A stretch of 64,000 nt of DNA from Erysipelotrichaceae bacterium (GTDB taxonomy: Bacteria; Bacillota_I; Bacilli_A; Erysipelotrichales; Erysipelotrichaceae), in NCBI GenBank assembly GCA_017404205.1, contig JAFRCV010000002.1, positions 62,001 through 126,000 of the forward strand, read 5' to 3'. Of this stretch, positions 1 to 8,584 are shown one piece after another. The translations under genes were made by a program, and so were the position numbers. Position 1 is the first letter of the stretch. Each line of letters starts with the position of its first letter. Below the pieces are notes generated by a model. It worked only from the letters and a program-made list of their open reading frames with translations, did no database searches and was not told the DNA's origin.

Positions 1-363
1 TCTAATACATATACACAAAAAGTATTAATTAATTCTAAAGAATTATTAAATGCGATTGATAGAACTTCTTTTATTAAATCAGAAGGTAAAAACATTATAA
101 AGATGGATATTAATAATGATTCTATTTTAATTACTTCAAATGACCAGATTTCTTCATCTTTTGAAAAATTGCCAATAATCTCTTTTGAAGGTGAACCAAT
201 TGAAGTATCTTGTAGTGGAAAATATTTAATTGATGCCGTAAAAGCGTTAGATTGTGAAGAGACATGTTTGACTTTTTCTGGCAATTTAAAACCTTTTATA
301 GTTAAAAATGAAAATGATGATTCATTAATTCAAATCATCTCTCCAGTCAGAACTTATAAATAA
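1..363 (+). CDS. dnaN: DNA polymerase III beta subunit (sliding clamp), C-terminal part
   Basis: The reading frame is open from base 1 and is the third clamp domain of DnaN; the first two domains lie outside the window. The ring-shaped dimer holds the replicative polymerase on DNA. The protein ends with the conserved SPVRTYK tail (family consensus: LPVRTY near the C-terminus), and the following genes yaaA-recF-gyrB-gyrA give the classical dnaA-dnaN neighbourhood. A hairpin terminator follows 30 bases downstream, so dnaN is not cotranscribed strongly with yaaA. An internal ATG at 103 is not the true start. Confidence 0.93.
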   Translation, partial: SNTYTQKVLINSKELLNAIDRTSFIKSEGKNIIKMDINNDSILITSNDQISSSFEKLPIISFEGEPIEVSCSGKYLIDAVKALDCEETCLTFSGNLKPFIVKNENDDSLIQIISPVRTYK

Positions 364-391
364 AAATTAGTTAAAAATTTATTTAAAAGCG

Positions 392-420
392 AAAAAAGCC
401 CAAAATTTTGGGTTTTTTAT
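392..420. terminator. Rho-independent terminator after dnaN
   Basis: A perfect inverted repeat with CCCAAAA / TTTTGGG at its centre (399-412) is flanked by six A on the left and a T run on the right (413-418). It separates dnaN from the yaaA-recF-gyrB-gyrA unit. Confidence 0.85.
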
Positions 421-472
421 TTTTTATTTATATATATACGAGTTTTTATTTAATTAAAAATAGGCTTAATAA

Positions 473-481
473 TGATATAAT
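473..481 (+). promoter_or_regulatory. Extended -10 promoter of yaaA operon
   Basis: TGATATAAT (TG at 473-474, TATAAT at 476-481) lies just downstream of the dnaN terminator and only 4 bases before the first candidate ATG of yaaA (486). The same TGATATAAT element precedes ffs and dnaX. Transcription would start around 488, so the message would have almost no 5' leader. No clear -35 box is seen. Confidence 0.6.
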
Positions 482-485
482 TATT

Positions 486-698
486 ATGAATATGGAAAAA
501 ATATATATTGAAAGTGAATATATAAAATTAAGCCAGTTTTTAAAATTCATTGATCTAGTTTTTAGCGGTGGTGAAGCTAAAATTTTTTTAGAAAACAATG
601 AAATTTTAATAAATGGAGAAAAAGACAATCGTAAAGGAAGAAAACTATATAAGGGCGATATAGTTGAAATATTAGACAAACAGTATCAAATATGCTAG
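486..698 (+). CDS. yaaA: S4-domain RNA-binding protein YaaA (RlbA family)
   Basis: A small S4-like RNA-binding protein of 70 residues, found almost invariably between dnaN and recF in Bacillota. The S4 core is seen in SQFLKFIDLVFSGGEAK, then ILINGEKDNRKGRKLYKGD. The frame stays open back to 408, but that start would lie inside the dnaN terminator, so ATG 486 (or ATG 492, residue 3) is chosen. The family usually has about 70 residues, which fits. The last codons overlap the recF start by 7 bases, pointing to translational coupling. The precise role of the family is not settled; ribosome assembly has been suggested for homologues. Confidence 0.85.
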   Translation: MNMEKIYIESEYIKLSQFLKFIDLVFSGGEAKIFLENNEILINGEKDNRKGRKLYKGDIVEILDKQYQIC

Positions 699-1747
699 TT
701 AAGCGACTAAAACTAAACAATTATCGCAATTATACAAATTCAGAGTTCTATTTTAGCCCTAACTTAAATGTAATTATTGGAAAAAATGGCATTGGGAAAA
801 CTAATATTCTTGAAAGTTTAGTTTTTATTTCAAATACTAAATCTTTCAGAACATTAAATGATAAAGATCTTATAAAAAAAGATGAAGAATATTTAAGAAT
901 AATATGTGAAAGTGATAAAAATGAATATAAAGCCGTAGTTAATAAAAACGGAAAACATCTTTATATTAATAATAATCCTGTTAAGAAAACATCGGAATTT
1001 ATTGGAAAACTCAATTGTATATTATTTAAACCATCTGATTTAGAATTATTTAATCAAAGTCCTAAAGAAAGAAGAAGAATCTTGGATTTAGAAATAGGTA
1101 AGGTATCTGAAATATATTTGGATGCCATACTAAAATATAATAATTTATTAAAAGATAAAAATCATTTATTAAAAGAAAATAATATTGACACGACTTATTT
1201 AGACATAATTAATGAAAATATGATTCCTAATATTAAAAAAATATTAGAAGGAAGAGAAGAATTTATAAATATTATTAATTTAAAAATAAGTGACTATTAT
1301 CAAAAAATATCCGGTAATAATAATCAAATAAAAGTTAATTATCATAAATGTTGTGAAAAAGAAGATATTGAAAAGATGATAAATAAATATAAAGAAAAAG
1401 ATTATTATTATCATTATTCAAGCTTTGGACCACACCACGATGATTATGAATTTATGATTGATGATTATGAAATAAGCACAATCGCATCACAAGGCCAGAC
1501 GAGAATGATATTAATTGCCTTTAAATTAGCGATTATGGAATATATTATCTATAAATCTAAACAGATTCCTATATTGTTGTTAGATGATATCTTATCAGAA
1601 TTAGATGTTAATAATCGTAAAAGATTATTACAAATAATAAATAAAGGTACTCAAACAATAATTACTGGAACAGATTTATTAGGAATTGATATTGAAAATG
1701 AATATAACTTATTAGAACTTAAGGAGGAAGATTATGGCCGAAACTAA
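692..1747 (+). CDS. recF: DNA replication and repair protein RecF
   Basis: SMC-like ATPase that helps load RecA at single-strand gaps together with RecO and RecR (recR is at 18754). 351 residues, normal length. Walker A is GKNGIGKT at residues 30-37, the ABC-type signature region is ASQGQTRM, and Walker B is ILLLDDILSELD near the C-terminus. The start ATG overlaps the yaaA stop, and the end overlaps gyrB by 14 bases, so the three genes form one tightly coupled operon. Confidence 0.97.
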   Translation: MLVKRLKLNNYRNYTNSEFYFSPNLNVIIGKNGIGKTNILESLVFISNTKSFRTLNDKDLIKKDEEYLRIICESDKNEYKAVVNKNGKHLYINNNPVKKTSEFIGKLNCILFKPSDLELFNQSPKERRRILDLEIGKVSEIYLDAILKYNNLLKDKNHLLKENNIDTTYLDIINENMIPNIKKILEGREEFINIINLKISDYYQKISGNNNQIKVNYHKCCEKEDIEKMINKYKEKDYYYHYSSFGPHHDDYEFMIDDYEISTIASQGQTRMILIAFKLAIMEYIIYKSKQIPILLLDDILSELDVNNRKRLLQIINKGTQTIITGTDLLGIDIENEYNLLELKEEDYGRN

Positions 1748-3677
1748 AATTAATCATGATAATTATACTTCTGAAGATATTCAAGTTTTAGAAGGACTCG
1801 AAGCAGTAAGAAAAAGACCTGGTATGTATATTGGCACAACATCAGAAGCTGGTCTACACCATCTTGTATGGGAAATTGTCGATAATTCAGTTGATGAAGC
1901 TTTAGCTGGTTATGCAACACATATTGAAATAACAGTAGATGAGAATGATGTTGTTTCTGTAAAAGATGATGGACGAGGCATGCCAATTGAAAAGCATAAA
2001 AAGACAGGCATATCAACAGTTGAAACAATCTTTACTGTATTACACGCTGGTGGAAAATTTGGTGGTGGTGCTTATAAAGTAGCTGGTGGACTACATGGTG
2101 TAGGTGCTAGTGTAGTTAATGCATTATCAAAATGGCTAGAAGTAAAAGTCTATCGTGATGGAAAAATATATTTCGCAAGGTTTAAAGATGGTGGTCAAGT
2201 TGAACAACATCTAAAAGAGATTGGAACTTGTGATCTTTCTGAAAGAGGTTCTTTAGTTAGTTTTAAAGCTGATGATTTAATTTTTAAAGAAGGAACTGTA
2301 TATAAATACAAGACTTTATTTGATCGTATTAGACAAATGGCCTTTTTAAATAAAGGAATTAGATTTACTTTTAATTGGTTAAAAGAAGATGAACATAAAG
2401 GAACTACAACTTTCTGTTATGAAGGTGGAATTAAAGAATATGTATCTTTCTTAGATGAAACTGAAAGGCCAGCATTTGAAGATATATTATATTGTGATGG
2501 TTCAGATAACAGTACAAATATTGCAGTTGAAATAGCATTGCAATATAACACTTCTTATACCGAAAAAGTATATTCATTTTGTAATAATATCTTTACTCCA
2601 GAAGGTGGTATGCATCTTGATGGATTTAGAAACACATTAAGAAGAATTGTTTCTCAATACGCAAAAAATATTAAAGTTATCAAACCTGAAGAACCTGAAT
2701 TTTCTTATGATGATATTAAAGAAGGATTAACGGCTATTGTTTCGGTTAAACATCCTGATCCTCAATATGAAGGACAAACTAAAGGTAAATTAGGAAATTC
2801 AGAAGTTAAGACGGTTGTTAATAGTGTATTTGGTGATTATTTAAAACGATATTTCTTAGAAAATCCTGATGTAGCTAAGATTATTGTTGATAATGCGAAA
2901 AACGCTCAAGAAGCAAGATTAGCTGCACAAAAAGCAAGAGAATCCGTAAGAAGGAAAGATGATTTTGGAGGTTCAAATTTTCCAACAAAATTAAAAGATT
3001 GTGCAAGTAGAGATGCATCAATTTGCGAAATCTATATTGTCGAAGGTAATTCTGCTGGTGGTAGTGCAGAAGACGGAAGAGATTCTAATTTCCAAGCTGT
3101 ACTTCCATTAAGAGGAAAAATCTTAAATGTTGAAAAAGCTAGAATCCATAAAATATTTGACAATGCTGAAATAAAGATGATGATACAAGCATTTGGTTGT
3201 GGCTTTGGTGATGAAATCGATATTGAGAAATTAAGATATCACAAAATTGTAATCATGACCGATGCCGATGTCGATGGCCAACATATTTCAACATTAATGC
3301 TTACATTCCTATATCGTTTCTTTAAACCACTAATTGAAGAAGGATATGTATATCTTGCAATGCCACCTCTATATAAATTATATAAAGGACAAAAGACACT
3401 TAGATATTGTTATACAGATGAAGAATTAGAATTAGCTAAAAGAGATTTTGGCGATGAAAAATATGATATTCAAAGATATAAAGGTCTTGGTGAAATGGAT
3501 GCTGACCAATTATGGGAAACAACTTTAGACCCAGAAAGAAGAACTTTAAAACGTGTCACAATAGAAGATGCTATAGATGCAGATAGCGTATTTTCAATGT
3601 TGATGGGCGATGAAGTAGAACCAAGGAAAAACTTCATTATTGAGAATGCTCATTTTGCAAAGAACTTGGATATTTAA
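1734..3677 (+). CDS. gyrB: DNA gyrase subunit B
   Basis: ATPase subunit of the A2B2 gyrase that introduces negative supercoils. 647 residues. The N-terminal GHKL ATP-binding region is seen in EIVDNSVDEALAG and DDGRGMP and in the GGKFGGGAYKVAGGLHGVG lid. The Toprim domain has EGNSAGGSA near residue 436 and the metal-binding TDADVDG near residue 508. The start has an AAGGAGG site 6 bases upstream, inside the end of recF. gyrA follows after 9 bases with its own AAGGAGG. Confidence 0.97.
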   Translation: MAETKINHDNYTSEDIQVLEGLEAVRKRPGMYIGTTSEAGLHHLVWEIVDNSVDEALAGYATHIEITVDENDVVSVKDDGRGMPIEKHKKTGISTVETIFTVLHAGGKFGGGAYKVAGGLHGVGASVVNALSKWLEVKVYRDGKIYFARFKDGGQVEQHLKEIGTCDLSERGSLVSFKADDLIFKEGTVYKYKTLFDRIRQMAFLNKGIRFTFNWLKEDEHKGTTTFCYEGGIKEYVSFLDETERPAFEDILYCDGSDNSTNIAVEIALQYNTSYTEKVYSFCNNIFTPEGGMHLDGFRNTLRRIVSQYAKNIKVIKPEEPEFSYDDIKEGLTAIVSVKHPDPQYEGQTKGKLGNSEVKTVVNSVFGDYLKRYFLENPDVAKIIVDNAKNAQEARLAAQKARESVRRKDDFGGSNFPTKLKDCASRDASICEIYIVEGNSAGGSAEDGRDSNFQAVLPLRGKILNVEKARIHKIFDNAEIKMMIQAFGCGFGDEIDIEKLRYHKIVIMTDADVDGQHISTLMLTFLYRFFKPLIEEGYVYLAMPPLYKLYKGQKTLRYCYTDEELELAKRDFGDEKYDIQRYKGLGEMDADQLWETTLDPERRTLKRVTIEDAIDADSVFSMLMGDEVEPRKNFIIENAHFAKNLDI

Positions 3678-3686
3678 GGAGGCCCT

Positions 3687-6170
3687 ATGCAAGAATTAGA
3701 TAATCGATTTTTTAATCACGGTAATATGAAAGAAGTCAATATCTCATCAGAAATGAGAGAAGATTTCTTAAGTTATTCAATGTCAGTTATCATTGATAGA
3801 GCTTTACCAGATGTAAGAGATGGAATGAAACCTGTTCATCGCCGCGTTATTTGGGGAATGTACGATGCAGGATTTACACCAGATAAACCACATGTAAAAT
3901 CAGCAAATATTGTCGGTGAAGTAATGGGTAAATATCACCCACATGGCGATTCAGCAATTTATGAAACAATGGTCCGTATGGCCCAAAATTTCTCATATCG
4001 CTATCCACTTGTTGATGGACATGGGAACTTTGGTAACTTAAATGGTAATGATGCTGCAGCTATGCGTTATACTGAAGCACGTATGTCTAAAATATCTTTA
4101 GAGCTTGTTCAAGATATTAAAAAAGAAACAATTGATTGGAAAGATAATTATGATGCAAGACATAAAGAACCAGTAGTGCTTCCATCTAAATTCCCAAATT
4201 TATTAGTTAATGGATCGATGGGTATCGCAGTAGGCATGGCAACAAATATGCCAACACATAATTTGGGTGAAGTTATTGATGGTATTATTGCTGTAATGGA
4301 CAACCCTGATATCACAACTCCTGAATTAATGGAAATAATACCAGGACCAGATTTTCCAACTGGTGCATATATAGTAGGTAGGTCAGGTATTAGACAAGCC
4401 TATGAAACAGGAAAAGGATCAATTATTATGCGTGCCAAGATTGATATCGAAAACATGTCACAAGGACGCAAAAAACTAATTATTAGAGAAATACCATACG
4501 CATTAAATAAACAGACAATGTATGACAAGATTCATGAACTTGCAAAAAACAAGATCATTGAAGGTATTTCTAACATGCGTGATCTATCAAATAATCGTAA
4601 TGGTGTTCAAGTCGAAATTGAATTAAAGAAAGATGTTCAACCAGAATTAGTATTAAACCAATTATATAAATTGACACCTGTACAATCTTCATTTAATGTA
4701 AATAATAATGTTTTAGTTGATAATAAGCCAATGTTATTATCACTAAAAGACATCATTCTAAATTATATTGATCATCAAATTAATGTAATTAAAAGAAGAA
4801 GCCAATTTGATCTTGATGAAGATTTAAAAAGAGCTCATATCTTAGAAGGTTTAAAGAAAGCTCTTGATAATATTGATCGCATAATTGAAATAATTAGACA
4901 TTCAAGAGATGATAGCGAAGCATTATTAAATATGAATAATGAGTTTGGCATTGATGATATTCAAGGAAAAGCTATTCTTGATATGCAATTAAGAAGATTA
5001 ACAGGACTATCTTACGATAAGATTGTTGAAGAATTAAATGAATTGTATGCTGAAATAGATGATTTAAGAGATATTTTAGCTAACCATTCAAGAGTTCTAC
5101 AAATTATCAAAGATGAACTAACTATCATTAAAACCAAATATGGTGATAAGCGACGCACAGAAATAATTGATGGTGAAATTGATGTTGAAGATGAAGATTT
5201 AATTAAAGAAGAAAACATCATCATCTCATTATCTTCTAACGGATATATGAAGAGACTTCCAGTCAATACATATCGTACACAAAACAGAGGTGGACGTGGT
5301 ATTAAAGGAATGACATTAAATGAAGATGATATTATTGATCAAAATGTTACAATGTCAACTCACGACTTCTTATTATTATTCACTGACAAAGGAAAAGTAT
5401 ATCGCATCAAAGGCTTTAAAGTTCCAGAAGCTGGAAGAAATGCTAAAGGCGTTCCAGCGATCAATATTATTAATATTGAAAAAGGTGAAAAGATTAAAGC
5501 TCTTGTACCAATTGATAAAGAAATGGAAGTCAAAGGATATTTATTCTTTGTCACTAAGAATGGTTTATGTAAACGTGTTGAAGCTAAAGAATTTGAATCA
5601 ATTAGACAAACAGGTAAGATAGCTATCACATTAAAAGAGGGTGATGAACTTGTAGCAGTTAAACCAACACATGGTGAAGAAGAAATTATTATTGGTGCAG
5701 CAAACGGTAAAGCTGTAAGATTTGATGAAAGAGGCGTCAGATCTATGGGCCGTAGCGCATCAGGTGTTCGAGGAATGAATTTAGATGGTTCAAGTGTAAT
5801 TGGCGCATGTACATCAAAAGAAGGAAAGATGATTCTTGTTGTATCTAAAAAAGGATATGGTAAGAAAACAAATATCGATGAATATCGTATGACTGCTAAA
5901 GGCGCTAAAGGTGTTAAGACTATCAACATCAATGAAAAGAATGGCGAACTTGTTTCTTTAAAAGCCGTTAATGGCGATGAAGATGCGCTAATTATGAGAA
6001 ATGATGGTGTCATTATCAGAATTAATCTGGAAAATGTTTCAACATTAGGTAGAGCTACACAAGGTGTAAGATTAATTAAGCCAGAAGAAAACACTTATGT
6101 TTCTGCTGTTACAATAATGGAAAAAGAAGAAATAAGTGAAGAAGTTGAAACTAAAGAAAATAACGAATAA
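3687..6170 (+). CDS. gyrA: DNA gyrase subunit A
   Basis: Breakage-reunion subunit of gyrase, 827 residues. The catalytic tyrosine is Tyr128 in [11 protein letters not shown]. The quinolone-resistance region reads [17 protein letters not shown], with Ser89 and Glu93 at the two hot-spot positions, the usual wild-type state in Gram-positives, so no resistance change is visible there. The C-terminal wheel carries a GyrA box, QNRGGRG (family QRRGGKG), which marks it as GyrA and not ParC. The start is fixed by an AAGGAGG 5 bases before ATG 3687; a second ATG at residue 14 is less likely. A strong bidirectional terminator overlaps its stop codon. Confidence 0.96.
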   Translation: MQELDNRFFNHGNMKEVNISSEMREDFLSYSMSVIIDRALPDVRDGMKPVHRRVIWGMYDAGFTPDKPHVKSANIVGEVMGKYHPHGDSAIYETMVRMAQNFSYRYPLVDGHGNFGNLNGNDAAAMRYTEARMSKISLELVQDIKKETIDWKDNYDARHKEPVVLPSKFPNLLVNGSMGIAVGMATNMPTHNLGEVIDGIIAVMDNPDITTPELMEIIPGPDFPTGAYIVGRSGIRQAYETGKGSIIMRAKIDIENMSQGRKKLIIREIPYALNKQTMYDKIHELAKNKIIEGISNMRDLSNNRNGVQVEIELKKDVQPELVLNQLYKLTPVQSSFNVNNNVLVDNKPMLLSLKDIILNYIDHQINVIKRRSQFDLDEDLKRAHILEGLKKALDNIDRIIEIIRHSRDDSEALLNMNNEFGIDDIQGKAILDMQLRRLTGLSYDKIVEELNELYAEIDDLRDILANHSRVLQIIKDELTIIKTKYGDKRRTEIIDGEIDVEDEDLIKEENIIISLSSNGYMKRLPVNTYRTQNRGGRGIKGMTLNEDDIIDQNVTMSTHDFLLLFTDKGKVYRIKGFKVPEAGRNAKGVPAINIINIEKGEKIKALVPIDKEMEVKGYLFFVTKNGLCKRVEAKEFESIRQTGKIAITLKEGDELVAVKPTHGEEEIIIGAANGKAVRFDERGVRSMGRSASGVRGMNLDGSSVIGACTSKEGKMILVVSKKGYGKKTNIDEYRMTAKGAKGVKTININEKNGELVSLKAVNGDEDALIMRNDGVIIRINLENVSTLGRATQGVRLIKPEENTYVSAVTIMEKEEISEEVETKENNE

Positions 6171-6198
6171 TAAAGAAGAGGGCAACCTCTTCTTTATT
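6169..6198. terminator. Bidirectional terminator between gyrA and a minus-strand lipoprotein gene
   Basis: A perfect 13 bp stem, AATAAAGAAGAGG / CCTCTTCTTTATT, with a GCAA (GNRA-type) loop at 6182-6185. It overlaps the stop codons of both convergent genes. It has A/T-rich flanks for both directions. Confidence 0.8.
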
Positions 6199-6898
6199 TC
6201 ATGATATCTTCTATTATTAATTCATTATTTTTATATAATTGAATTTTTTTATTTTCAAAATCTAAATAGCCTTGATACAAGGAATCAACTATTTCTGGAA
6301 ATTCATTGTCATCTGTTTTTTCAAAAATAAAGATATTATTAAAGAAATAATCAGTTAATACACCAATTACATATTCTTTTTTTAATATTCTTAATGCAAC
6401 ATCATCATTTAATTTACCATCATATAATATACAAATTGCGCCTTTATCTAAATAATCTTCATAAAAGAAATCATAATTTAGTTTTTCTTCATATTTTAAT
6501 TTAAAGTTTTCAGATTGATCTAATGCGTAATATGAAGGCTCAGAATCTAAATATAATTCAATGACATTTAGATAATCGTTTGGTCTTATTAAATAATTTC
6601 TATCTGAAATATAAGCCTCATTTTTTCCATCTTCATCAAGATAAACATTTAAGTATGTTCTTGAAAAATATTTATTATTGTTTTCTAAATATAAATAGTA
6701 AAGGCCATTATCACCTTCAGTAAAGATATAGGTTAATAAATTGTCATCGTTAACTTTTTCTAAATAATTAGAATATTCTTCAATATTTTCATATCTGCTA
6801 TAAACATCTATTACTTCTTTTTCTTTTTGTGCACAAGCAGTTATGACAAATATTAACAATATACATAAAGCTTTTCTTATTGTTTTCATTTTATTCAT
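6194..6898 (-). CDS. Putative lipoprotein of unknown function
   Basis: A 234-residue protein with a short basic N-terminus, a hydrophobic segment and the lipobox VITAC with Cys22, so it is probably a membrane-anchored lipoprotein. The rest is acidic and rich in Tyr and Asn, without a domain I recognise. Its start overlaps the end of the DUF3842 gene by 8 bases, so the two are translated from one minus-strand transcript. There is no close family assignment; the lipoprotein call rests on the signal sequence alone. Confidence 0.6.
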   Translation of the reverse strand: MNKMKTIRKALCILLIFVITACAQKEKEVIDVYSRYENIEEYSNYLEKVNDDNLLTYIFTEGDNGLYYLYLENNNKYFSRTYLNVYLDEDGKNEAYISDRNYLIRPNDYLNVIELYLDSEPSYYALDQSENFKLKYEEKLNYDFFYEDYLDKGAICILYDGKLNDDVALRILKKEYVIGVLTDYFFNNIFIFEKTDDNEFPEIVDSLYQGYLDFENKKIQLYKNNELIIEDIMK

Positions 6899-7304
6899 CT
6901 TTCAAACACTTTAATAATTCTTTTACAGCTTCATTCAATAATTCATCCATACTTAATTGTTCAACACCTACCACAAAAACATTACACTTACTATAAGGAA
7001 TTAGTATTTTTCTTGCCTTACTAGCAGTTATGGCTAAAACCATAGATGAATTTATTTCTCCTAAATAAGCATCAACATTAATGATACCGATAGGGCCTAT
7101 AATAATATCTGCGTCTTTTGAATTGACAATAACAGGATTTTCACCTGTTGCTGAATACCTAGCTCCCGCTTTTATCATTGCTGCTGTTGCCATTGAATTT
7201 GTCCCGATCGCATAAATATCTAAATCAGGTTTCTTCTCTAAAATTTTATTCACAAGGCAAGCACCAATTTTGCCGCCTTGTCCATCAATTACGACAATTT
7301 TCAT
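6891..7304 (-). CDS. DUF3842 family protein
   Basis: A 137-residue Rossmann-like protein matching what I recall of the DUF3842 family: N-terminal IVVIDGQGGKIG, then the family-typical AIGTNSMATAAMIKAGA, TGENPVIVN and ADIIIGPIGI. The glycine-rich N-terminus resembles a nucleotide-binding loop. The function of the family is unknown. It is the first gene of a two-gene minus-strand unit with the lipoprotein at 6194, and is divergent from the ECF transporter gene. Confidence 0.75.
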   Translation of the reverse strand: MKIVVIDGQGGKIGACLVNKILEKKPDLDIYAIGTNSMATAAMIKAGARYSATGENPVIVNSKDADIIIGPIGIINVDAYLGEINSSMVLAITASKARKILIPYSKCNVFVVGVEQLSMDELLNEAVKELLKCLKDE

Positions 7305-7332
7305 ATCTTTATCCTTTACTAAATATCTTTTT

Positions 7333-7338
7333 TATAAT
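7333..7338 (+). promoter_or_regulatory. Candidate -10 box for the ECF S-component leader
   Basis: TATAAT lies 94 bases before the ATG at 7432, in the gap between divergent genes. No good -35 is seen. It predicts a start near 7345 and a leader of about 87 bases. Confidence 0.4.
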
Positions 7339-7344
7339 AACATT

Positions 7345-7431
7345 TTATTATCAGCACGAAGCTGTTTCAACTTTAAGTTAATGAGCCCGAAGGTTCAAAA
7401 GCCTTTTGGGCTTTTAATTTAGGAGGAGAAT
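7345..7431 (+). promoter_or_regulatory. Structured leader with terminator-like hairpin (possible riboswitch or attenuator)
   Basis: The leader contains a small hairpin CAGC-ACGAA-GCTG (7352-7364), then an AACT/AGTT mini-stem. It ends in a strong hairpin AGCCCGAAGG (7384-7393) / CCTTTTGGGCT (7402-7412) followed by TTTT, immediately before the AGGAGG of the ECF gene. The upstream gene is divergent, so this terminator can only serve the transcript of the downstream gene. That layout is typical of attenuation. It does not match a riboswitch consensus that I can recognise. Confidence 0.5.
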
Positions 7432-7938
7432 ATGACTAATACTAGAAAAATTGTTTTTGCGGCTTTGTTTGCTGCTGTAGGTGTTGTTTTACCGCAAGCA
7501 TTTCACATGATTCCTAATGCTGGATCAATATTTTTACCAATGCATATTCCTGTTTTGTTTTGTGGATTATTATGTGGTCCATTCTATGGTGCTGCATGTG
7601 GTGCTATTGCTTGTTTGTTGTCACATTTTATATTTGGCATGCCACCTGCTGCCATATTTCCAGGTATGTTAATTGAATTAATTGTTTATGGATGCATAGC
7701 TGGCGTTATGGCAATAATCTTTAAGAATAAGAATATTGGCTATATTTATTTAGAATTAATAATCGCAATGTTATGCGGAAGAATTGTTGCTGGCGTTTTA
7801 AATGCCTTGATATTTAGAGCTGGCGCTTATAGCCTTCAAGTATGGTTGACTTCATCATTCGTTACTGCATTACCAGGCATCATTATTCAATTAGTATTAA
7901 TTCCAATTTTAGTTGAAAGATTTAAGAAATACTTTTAA
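7432..7938 (+). CDS. ECF transporter S component (substrate-binding membrane subunit)
   Basis: A 168-residue, very hydrophobic protein with about five to six membrane segments and the N-terminal TRKIVFAALFAAVGVVLP typical of S components of energy-coupling factor vitamin transporters. The conserved-looking loop IPNAGSIFLPMHIPV follows the first helix. It would dock with a shared EcfA-EcfA'-EcfT module, which is not in this window (not even behind rplQ, where it is often found). The substrate cannot be told from sequence; a vitamin or a precursor is usual for the family. The AGGAGG at 7421-7426 sets the start. Confidence 0.8.
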   Translation: MTNTRKIVFAALFAAVGVVLPQAFHMIPNAGSIFLPMHIPVLFCGLLCGPFYGAACGAIACLLSHFIFGMPPAAIFPGMLIELIVYGCIAGVMAIIFKNKNIGYIYLELIIAMLCGRIVAGVLNALIFRAGAYSLQVWLTSSFVTALPGIIIQLVLIPILVERFKKYF

Positions 7939-7963
7939 TTATAATTAATCAATAATTAATTAA

Positions 7964-7998
7964 AAAAGTCTTGAGAGGCTAATAATCTCAAGACTTTT
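7964..7998. terminator. Bidirectional terminator between ECF S component and gpx
   Basis: A 13 bp perfect stem, AAAAGTCTTGAGA (7964-7976) / TCTCAAGACTTTT (7986-7998), with a 9-base loop and T/A runs on both sides. It serves both convergent genes. Confidence 0.85.
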
Positions 7999-8016
7999 AT
8001 TTTGTCTAAATATTTT

Positions 8017-8553
8017 CTATAGACATTCCTTTATATGACTTTCCAATGACTTTATATCTGTTGGCTCAAATCTACCAACAATTTCGCCTTTTCTATCAAT
8101 TAAGAATTTTGTAAAGTTCCATTTAATGTTTCCGTTGTTTTTATAATCTTTATCCATCGCTTTTACAACGCCACTTAACATTAAGCCTGCTGGACCACTA
8201 AAACCTTCAAATTTAGTGTTTTCTGTTAGCCATTTGTATAATGGGATAGCGTTTTCGCCATTGACATCAATCTTGCCAAATTGTGGGAATGTGATTCCAA
8301 AACGTCCTGTGCAAAAGGCATGAATTTCTTCGTTGTCACCAGGAGCTTGGTTACCAAATTGATTGCATGGGAAATCTAAAATTTCAAAACCTTGATCTTT
8401 ATAGCGATCATAGATTTCTTGTAGTTCTTTATATTGTGGAGTAAAACCACATCCTGTAGCAGTATTAACAATTAATAAAACCTTGCCTTCATAATCTTTT
8501 AAAGACACTTCTTCACCCTTGCGAGTTAAAACGGTAAAATCATAAACGTTCAT
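8017..8553 (-). CDS. Glutathione peroxidase family thiol peroxidase
   Basis: Reduces hydroperoxides; in bacteria of this type the reductant is normally thioredoxin. 178 residues. The peroxidatic residue is Cys35 (TATGCGFTPQ; Cys, not selenocysteine). The rest of the catalytic tetrad is visible as Gln69, Trp145 and Asn146 (WNFTKFLID). Cys81 in FCTGRFGITFP is at the place of the resolving cysteine of thioredoxin-dependent members. Last gene of the minus-strand glmS-glnN-pyrG cluster, 31 bases after pyrG, with its own GGAG site. Confidence 0.93.
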   Translation of the reverse strand: MNVYDFTVLTRKGEEVSLKDYEGKVLLIVNTATGCGFTPQYKELQEIYDRYKDQGFEILDFPCNQFGNQAPGDNEEIHAFCTGRFGITFPQFGKIDVNGENAIPLYKWLTENTKFEGFSGPAGLMLSGVVKAMDKDYKNNGNIKWNFTKFLIDRKGEIVGRFEPTDIKSLESHIKECL

Positions 8554-8584
8554 GCTTTTTCTCCTTTTTTAAAAAATATTATCT

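Noticed and set aside
408-485. Upstream extension of yaaA to 408
   Set aside because: The extension overlaps the dnaN terminator and promoter and has no ribosome binding site; the family is about 70 residues long.
5360-6094. Long minus-strand reading frame (244 codons) opposite gyrA
   Set aside because: It lies fully inside the GyrA C-terminal domain, has no ribosome binding site and its product is low-complexity Ser/Leu/Pro, as expected for the antisense of a biased gene.
3687-6170. ParC instead of GyrA
   Set aside because: Linkage to gyrB and recF, 827 residues and the QNRGGRG GyrA box favour gyrase.
7345-7431. preQ1, guanidine-II, THF or fluoride riboswitch
   Set aside because: The short leader lacks their consensus elements; the ACGAA loop superficially recalls guanidine-II, but there is only one such hairpin and the loop length is wrong.
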